Source of the DNA: Arthrobacter sp. M2012083
Lineage (GTDB): Bacteria > Actinomycetota > Actinomycetes > Actinomycetales > Micrococcaceae
Direction: 5' to 3'
DNA length: 64,000 nucleotides
Assembly (NCBI RefSeq): GCF_000281065.1
Contig: NZ_AKKK01000022.1
Coordinates: 62,001 to 126,000, forward strand
A model generated the notes under the pieces. That model was not told the origin of the DNA. It searched no databases and saw only the letters and a program-made list of their open reading frames with translations. Position numbers and translations under genes: made by a program. Positions 58,890 through 64,000 of the stretch are shown here, piece by piece (position 1 is the stretch's first letter; the number at the start of each line of letters is the position of its first letter).

Positions 58890-60995
58890 TTACGGAGGTG
58901 GGTACCCCTCCCCCAATGCCATCCGCAGGCGGACCAGGAGTTCCGAGCGGCTTTCGGCCCCCAGTCGTCGTCGCATGCGCGCCACGTGGTGCTCCGCCGT
59001 GCGGGGTGAGATGTAGATGGCTTCGCCGATTTCCCGGTAGGTCTTCCCTTCCAGGATGAGCCGACCAACTTCGCGTTCCCTGGCGCTGAGTCCGGAGGAG
59101 TCAGGAGCGCCGGGGCCACCCCCGATGTCCATGACAGGCTGAGCGGGAACAGCAACGCGAGCAACTTCTTGCCGTTCTGAAACCCCGGCGGACGGGGCCG
59201 AACCTTGGGGGTGCAGATCCCTGGCGCATGCCAACAGTTTCACCATGTCGCGTCGCTCATCCGCATGCGCTGCGGCATGGCCCGCCAAGCGCGCGCCCTC
59301 CCAAGGCATGCTGACGGCGGCTAACCCGCGGGCCGCTGTTTCGACGTCGGACGCTTCAAAGCGGCCGGCCAGGACGGAGACCCAAGCCTTACCGCCGGCC
59401 GCGAGCACGGCAGCCAGATGGCTATGCTCCGATGCACGCACCAGCGCTGCCGCATGCGGTGCAAGCCCGGCGGGGTCTTCGCTCAATAACGCCGCTTGCA
59501 CCGCCGCCCAGTGCAACGGCACAGACCACAAGGGCGGATTGCCCAGCCTCCCCAGCAAGTCCCAAGCACTCTCCAGGTAATGCGCAACCCTCCTTGATTC
59601 CCTCAACCGTGCTGCGGTGATCATCAACTCGCCCCAAGATAGAAGGCTGTAGAGGTCCACGGAAACGTGCATCATCGCTTCACGGGCCCTGTCCCAAGCC
59701 AGCACGAGCTCATGAACATCGCTGCCCCGCCTGGCCAGGCCTGTTTCCAAGGCCGCCAACAAGAACTCGTCCCTCGGCGCCAGGACCCAGTGATTGGCTT
59801 TGACGGCCTCATTGATGGCCAAACGGGCGTCGTCGGCGTTGTCCTGCTGCATGGAGGACCACGCGCGCAACAGAAACAGCCGGGGACGGGCTGCGTCGCC
59901 GCCCTGACCTGCAGCCAACGCTGCCTTGAGGACGGTGTCCGCTACGGTCGGCTCACCGCTGTGGAGGGCGCACAAGGCAGCCAGGGCAGCGGGTGTTTCC
60001 GGCAAGGGGATGGAAGTGCCAGCCGCGTTCATCATGTCCGAGGCCCTGATGAGCTCGGCCAGCGCCAGTTCCGGTGCCGGCTCCAAGGTTTCCCGAAGCC
60101 CCTGCTGAGTCAGGGACAGCGCAACCGCCAGGAGCGTAGGCGAACCGCTCGGAGGAACAGCTGCAAGAAGCTCCTCCGCATCCACCGGGTTTCCCGAACC
60201 GATCATGGCCACCGCAGCGAGCGGGGCCGAACCGTCGATCCGGTCCGGCCCCAGCCAGTGGTACGTATCTGCGCTCCGGGCAAGCATTCCGCGTTGCGCC
60301 CAGACGGCCGCGGCCACGTCTACTCCCAGACGAAGATCGGGGGCCCCGGGCACCGCCAGAAGCCGGTCCACCATCCTGCCCGCGGAGTCCAAGTCACCGG
60401 TGGCCGCTGTAGCCTGTGCATGTCTCGCGGCCTTGGCAACCTCGTCACCGCCGGCCAAGAGGGCTTCGGCGTAAAGTTCAGCAGCCAATCGCGGATCCGT
60501 TGCCAAGGCATCGTCCGCTGACCGTTCAAGCTCAGCCACCACACGAGGGTCCTGAAACCCGTTCCTTGCGAGGTCACGGGCCAGGTCCCCTAGCACCAGG
60601 CCTTCCTGGAGAGTCTTGTCCACCAACTCCCTTTGCAGCGCCCGGATACGGGCAGTGGGGGTCCCCTTGAGCAGGGCGTACCGTGCAGTACCCACTACAG
60701 TCCCATCCGGCAAAAGCAAGCCGGTGTCCTTGGCAGCGGCAATGATCGAGTCCAAGCCGTCTGGGTGGTCGGAACTGTCAGGGTCACGCAGGCTCTCGGG
60801 AAGGGGCGACGGGATGGAGAATCCCACGGACAGGGCCAGAAGCAGCTCGCGGACAGCGGCAGTCCCGCCTGTCAGCGTGGGGGCCGTATCTGCGCCGAGG
60901 GTGTCATCTGCGCCCGGGGTGTCAGTAGCGTGGTTGAGGGGGTGATCGTCTCCCCCGGGCCGAAAGTGCCCAGGCTTATGGTCATGTCCCGTCAT
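58890..60995 (-). CDS. LuxR-family regulator with helical-repeat sensor, no visible NTPase
   Basis: 701 residues. The C-terminal LuxR helix-turn-helix is GLSAREREVGRLILEGKTY... through SPRTAEHHVARMRRRLGA. The preceding 500 residues are TPR-like helical pairs, and about 80-130 (LLLPDGTVVGTARYALLKG) resembles the winged-helix part of MalT-type STAND regulators, but no Walker A or B motif is present. Mycobacterial iniBAC is governed by the MalT-type STAND regulator IniR, so this is probably its functional counterpart with the ATPase lost. Starts three bases after the Hsp70-like gene. Confidence 0.85.
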   Translation of the reverse strand: MTGHDHKPGHFRPGGDDHPLNHATDTPGADDTLGADTAPTLTGGTAAVRELLLALSVGFSIPSPLPESLRDPDSSDHPDGLDSIIAAAKDTGLLLPDGTVVGTARYALLKGTPTARIRALQRELVDKTLQEGLVLGDLARDLARNGFQDPRVVAELERSADDALATDPRLAAELYAEALLAGGDEVAKAARHAQATAATGDLDSAGRMVDRLLAVPGAPDLRLGVDVAAAVWAQRGMLARSADTYHWLGPDRIDGSAPLAAVAMIGSGNPVDAEELLAAVPPSGSPTLLAVALSLTQQGLRETLEPAPELALAELIRASDMMNAAGTSIPLPETPAALAALCALHSGEPTVADTVLKAALAAGQGGDAARPRLFLLRAWSSMQQDNADDARLAINEAVKANHWVLAPRDEFLLAALETGLARRGSDVHELVLAWDRAREAMMHVSVDLYSLLSWGELMITAARLRESRRVAHYLESAWDLLGRLGNPPLWSVPLHWAAVQAALLSEDPAGLAPHAAALVRASEHSHLAAVLAAGGKAWVSVLAGRFEASDVETAARGLAAVSMPWEGARLAGHAAAHADERRDMVKLLACARDLHPQGSAPSAGVSERQEVARVAVPAQPVMDIGGGPGAPDSSGLSAREREVGRLILEGKTYREIGEAIYISPRTAEHHVARMRRRLGAESRSELLVRLRMALGEGYPPP

Positions 60996-60998
60996 GGG

Positions 60999-63095
60999 TT
61001 AGACCGCCGAGAGCAGCGCTGGATCCGAAGTAGGGCTGGTTTCCGTTGGTAAAGGGTCAGGGACGGCCGGCGGGGTGGTCTCCTGCGGCAGCACAGGTGC
61101 AGGAGATGCCGGCGGGTCTTGGACCACCGTGGGTTCGGGCTGCGGCACCGTTGGTTCCGGTTCCGGTTCGGGTTCCGGAGACGGTGGTGGCGGCGGCGGA
61201 GTCACCGGATCCGTAGGGGTGCTGGGCGGCGTTGTTGGTTCGCCTACCGGCGGAGTTGTCGGGTCCGTCGTCACCGGTGGTGGTGTTGTGGCTGCCGGAG
61301 GAGGCGTCGGTCCGGCCGCGGCACCCCCTGTGGGATCAGGATCAGCGGTAGGCGGCGTAGGAGCCTGAGTGCCCGGAGTGGAAGTCCCCGTTCCGGGGGC
61401 AGCAGGCGTGGTGGTACCTCCCGTCCCGCCTGCTGCTGTACCGGAGGAGGTACCGGCGGCACCCGTCCCTGCCGTGTTGCCCGAACCATCGGCCGCGCTG
61501 CCTTTGCCCGCGTTGGTTGCGCCCGGGTTCGTTGTATTCAGCCGGGCCGGAGCCCTTCCGTTGGACCCAGCCCTCGTGACCCCGGCCTTGACGCTCGCTT
61601 CGAGTCCAGCCGCCGGTCCACCGATGACGGGGCTGGAACCGGCAGCACCGCCAGCCCCGGAAGCTTGGGCCCCGGAAGCCTGCGCACCGCCGTCGCGCAT
61701 GACATCGGCCGCCTGGTTTCCAAACACGGTGGCCAGCAGTCCGGTGCCTTCGGGGCTTTGTGCCGCTGTGGCGGTTGCGATGGTCAGCGCCGTTGCGGCT
61801 GCGGCGGCTGCTGCCGCCATCCGAACGCGAGGCCTCGGGGCATGGCGACCAGGCTTGACCGTCGATGCTTGATGGTGGCTGAAGGGAGCCCGGCTCGGCG
61901 CGTGTGGCCTCCCCAGCGAAGAGTCCGCACTTTTTTCCCGGGCTATTGATTCCAGGGACAAGTTCGCCGCGGCTGAAGCGGCTGTGGCGGCTGCCTCCGC
62001 ATCCACTGAACCTGCCCCACTGGGGCGCAGGCCAGCCACGGCAGCGCCAAGGCAGATGGATGACTTGGGATCGGCGTCGACGGCGATCGGACGGTCCAGT
62101 TCCACGGAAATCAGCTCCGCCACGAGTGGAATCCGGGACGATCCTCCGATGAGCAGCACCGCGCTCAGGTCCTGGGCTTCAAGGTTGATACTCCGAAGGC
62201 TTCGTTCAAGGGCGTCCACCGTGTCCCTGACAGGGGCCTCGATCATCGCTTCGAATTCGGAACGGACCAACCGCACGGACAGCTGGGTGCCGGGCAGGGA
62301 CACGGCCACGCTGGCTTCGCTGTCCAGGGAAAGTGCTTCCTTGGCTTCCCGGCATTCCCGCCTCAACCGTGAGAGGGCCGCCAAAGTCTCAGGAGAGCTC
62401 ACATCCAATGCCACGCCCTCGCCAAGGTGGCCCATCACGTGACGCAGGACGGCGGCGTCGAAATCGGCGCCGCCAAGGGTCTCAATACCATCGGGACGGC
62501 CCAATAGCTCAAAGTTGCCGGCGCTGGCTTTGCGGAGCACGGCGGTGTCGAAAGTACCGCCACCGAGGTCGTACACCGCGATGATGCTGCCATCTTCCAC
62601 ACGGGTTTGGGAGGCATAGTGCAGGGCTGCCGCCTCCGGCTCGCTGATTAAGGTGATGTCCTCCAGGCCAACCATATTGAGCGCGGCAAGCACCAACGAC
62701 GTACGGTGCTGTCCCCATGCCGCGGGGTGCGTCATGATGATCGACGACGGCGAGCTACCTTCCCGCTCTTGGGCCCTGTCCACCACCCACCGGGCCATGG
62801 CGGCATATACGTCCTCGGGGGCAAGCCAGCTCTCTCCGACAGCGAGGGGAACCGAGTCGCCTATCCTGCGTTTGAATTCCCTCACCACGCGCTGGGGATC
62901 GTCCAGTCCACGGCGTTCGGCTGCTTCGCCTATCAAAATGCGGCCGTCTTCTGCATAGAACAACACCGAAGGCACGGCGCTGCCATGCACCCCCAACGGG
63001 AGGATCTCGGCTGTTGGAGTTGGGCCTTGGTTGGGCTTTACAAGGGCTGCGGCGGTGAAACTGGTCCCGACGTCAATGGCGAGAACATAGCTCAT
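60999..63095 (-). CDS. Membrane-anchored Hsp70-like ATPase with Pro-rich tail
   Basis: 698 residues. The actin-fold ATPase covers about 1-355: phosphate loops IDVGTSFTAAAL (7-18) and YDLGGGTFDTAVL (175-187), adenosine loop LLIGGSSRIP (315-324). No substrate-binding domain follows; instead an Ala/Ser linker, one membrane helix near 426-446, and about 250 residues rich in Pro, Thr, Gly and Ala that would lie outside the cell. It looks like a membrane sensor or scaffold rather than a general chaperone. CGAGG precedes the ATG. First gene of the five-gene operon. Confidence 0.88.
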   Translation of the reverse strand: MSYVLAIDVGTSFTAAALVKPNQGPTPTAEILPLGVHGSAVPSVLFYAEDGRILIGEAAERRGLDDPQRVVREFKRRIGDSVPLAVGESWLAPEDVYAAMARWVVDRAQEREGSSPSSIIMTHPAAWGQHRTSLVLAALNMVGLEDITLISEPEAAALHYASQTRVEDGSIIAVYDLGGGTFDTAVLRKASAGNFELLGRPDGIETLGGADFDAAVLRHVMGHLGEGVALDVSSPETLAALSRLRRECREAKEALSLDSEASVAVSLPGTQLSVRLVRSEFEAMIEAPVRDTVDALERSLRSINLEAQDLSAVLLIGGSSRIPLVAELISVELDRPIAVDADPKSSICLGAAVAGLRPSGAGSVDAEAAATAASAAANLSLESIAREKSADSSLGRPHAPSRAPFSHHQASTVKPGRHAPRPRVRMAAAAAAAATALTIATATAAQSPEGTGLLATVFGNQAADVMRDGGAQASGAQASGAGGAAGSSPVIGGPAAGLEASVKAGVTRAGSNGRAPARLNTTNPGATNAGKGSAADGSGNTAGTGAAGTSSGTAAGGTGGTTTPAAPGTGTSTPGTQAPTPPTADPDPTGGAAAGPTPPPAATTPPPVTTDPTTPPVGEPTTPPSTPTDPVTPPPPPPSPEPEPEPEPTVPQPEPTVVQDPPASPAPVLPQETTPPAVPDPLPTETSPTSDPALLSAV

Positions 63096-63156
63096 GGTTA
63101 CCTCGAAAAGAACACGGCGCGTCGCTAGCGGGCTGCATCACAAGCGGGTTCTGAAC

Positions 63157-63233
63157 AAGTTAGCACCTGCCCCGGACGGGTAAAAGGCTTAGTTGCTACA
63201 CCAAACTGTCACAGTTGATACACCGAATTGTCA
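63157..63233 (-). promoter_or_regulatory. Promoter with two 19-bp direct repeats upstream of the Hsp70 operon
   Basis: On the minus strand -35 TTTACC (63184-63179) and -10 TAACTT (63162-63157) are 16 bases apart. Upstream lie TTGCTACACCAAACTGTCA (63193-63211) and TTGATACACCGAATTGTCA (63215-63233), 16 of 19 identical and 22 bp apart, the closer one eight bases from the -35. The spacing places both on one face of the helix, the usual arrangement for an activator. Confidence 0.65.
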
Positions 63234-63303
63234 TTTTCAAAGACCGTCTCCGCATAGGGGAGCAAAGCCCCTGCTCAGGGGGCGAAGGCTGCAGTTCCGC
63301 GGC

Positions 63304-64000
63304 TTAGAGCCCGGAGTAGGAGTGCAGGCCGTTGAAAACCGTGTTGACGAGAGTGAAGTTGATGATGACGCAGGCATAACCAACGATCGACAACCACGCT
63401 GCACGGGTTCCGGTCCAACCACGGGTGGCCCGGGCGTGCAGGTAGCCCGCATAGACCACCCAGATCACGAAGGTCCAGACTTCCTTGGGGTCCCAGCCCC
63501 AGAAGCGTCCCCAGGCCTTTTCAGCCCAGATTGCACCAAACATGAGGGTGAACGTCCAGCCGATGAAGGCGATGGCATTGATGCGGTAAGAGAGATTCTC
63601 GAGGCTCAGCGCGTTCGGAACCAAGCGCATGAAGCCCAGGTTGTCCGCGCGGCCCGCGGCAAGGTTCTTCTGGCGGTACGACTGCAGCAGCTGCAGCACA
63701 GACATCGCGAACGTCAGTGTGAACAAAGCCGACGACAGAACTGCGATGGACACGTGGATGATCAGCCAGTAGCTCTGCAGCGCCGGAACCAGGTGCCCCA
63801 CCGGGGTCCAGAAAGCCGCCGAAGCAGCCACCAGCATGATGATGGCCAGCCCGATCACAAAGGTCCCCAGGAAGCGCAGATCCCTGCGGATGAGGACCAC
63901 CAGGAAGACAGCTACGGCAACGAAGGCACCCGTGGTGAGGAACTCGTACATGTTTCCCCACGGCACGCGGCCTGCGCCAAATGCGCGGGTGACCACGCCG
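63304..64000 (-). CDS. ccsB: Cytochrome c biogenesis protein CcsB (partial, cut by window edge)
   Basis: The last 232 residues of a membrane protein. WGRFWGWDPKEVWTFVIWVVYAGYLHARATRGW is the haem-handling WWD-type region (shown for identification in parts: WGWDPKEVW), and NLSYRINAIAFIGWTFTLMFGAIWA a conserved flanking helix. With ResB it delivers haem to apocytochrome c. The frame is open to the right edge. Menaquinone genes nearby fit a respiratory neighbourhood. Confidence 0.92.
   Translation of the reverse strand, partial: GVVTRAFGAGRVPWGNMYEFLTTGAFVAVAVFLVVLIRRDLRFLGTFVIGLAIIMLVAASAAFWTPVGHLVPALQSYWLIIHVSIAVLSSALFTLTFAMSVLQLLQSYRQKNLAAGRADNLGFMRLVPNALSLENLSYRINAIAFIGWTFTLMFGAIWAEKAWGRFWGWDPKEVWTFVIWVVYAGYLHARATRGWTGTRAAWLSIVGYACVIINFTLVNTVFNGLHSYSGL

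Noticed and set aside
61119..61949. Arg-rich frame opposite the Pro-rich Hsp70 tail
   Set aside because: Low-complexity shadow of the Pro/Gly codons in the real gene.
1..64000. tRNA, rRNA, transposase or prophage genes
   Set aside because: None was recognised on either strand; no cloverleaf, integrase or IS-end pattern was seen.

Overview
The window looks like chromosome of a high-GC actinobacterium of the Micrococcaceae (Arthrobacter/Paenarthrobacter type). Supporting signs are the GC-rich codon use, frequent GTG starts, many ATGA/TGATG gene overlaps, the Arthrobacter-style SLH-like wall proteins, the menaquinone block menB-menE-menA followed by DUF4229 and PLDc_N genes, a CcsB cytochrome-c assembly gene at the right edge, and an iniBAC-type dynamin cluster. 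No rRNA, tRNA, IS element, prophage or CRISPR array was seen.

Layout, left to right. 1-4089 (minus): a glycan assembly operon (two GT4 glycosyltransferases, a GT2, a flippase-like membrane protein). 4282-7714: oligopeptidase B, a methyltransferase and a SpoIIAA-like protein. 7935-12647: a soluble sensor kinase, a tiny secreted peptide gene (9767-9937) carrying two IGWWPN motifs, and, divergent from it across a shared palindrome, a TPR protein joined to a GGDEF-EAL c-di-GMP enzyme. 13327-18236: phenylacetate genes paaI-paaK-tetR and convergent paaZ, separated by two opposed arrays of 32-bp repeats. 18453-22716: two paralogous SLH-type surface proteins with matching 5' leaders. 22853-24597: a GT2 and a tyrosine phosphatase. 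24741-30905: a LacI-controlled ABC sugar importer with ThuA and Gfo/Idh enzymes, with twin operators at both promoters. 30997-36850: a SGNH esterase, an acetyltransferase, a thiolase/enoyl-CoA hydratase/hydroxyacyl-CoA dehydrogenase operon preceded by a PaaR-like site, and pentapeptide and SRPBCC genes. 36894-37180: a 74-bp tandem repeat array. 37246-43910: amino-acid permease, assimilatory nitrite reductase (nirBD plus a small unknown protein), an ABC-F ATPase. 44112-48815: an RHH regulator/DUF4097 pair with an operator array, a Mn/Zn-type ABC importer, a CPBP protease. 48943-53342: VOC protein and the menaquinone genes. 53349-63095: a membrane protein and a 9-kb minus-strand operon of Hsp70-like ATPase, LuxR regulator, IniB-like protein and two dynamin-like GTPases. 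63304-64000: partial CcsB.

Two regions stand out as possible undescribed systems. The first is the peptide/TPR/c-di-GMP locus (9.7-12.6 kb), which has the parts of a secreted-peptide signalling circuit: exported precursor, TPR protein and output enzyme around one operator. The second is the Hsp70-LuxR-IniB-dynamin-dynamin operon (53.9-63.2 kb), which resembles mycobacterial iniBAC but adds a membrane-anchored Hsp70-fold ATPase and a regulator with no visible NTPase domain, preceded by 19-bp direct repeats at an activator position. Functions are assigned by motif reading only; no database search was run.
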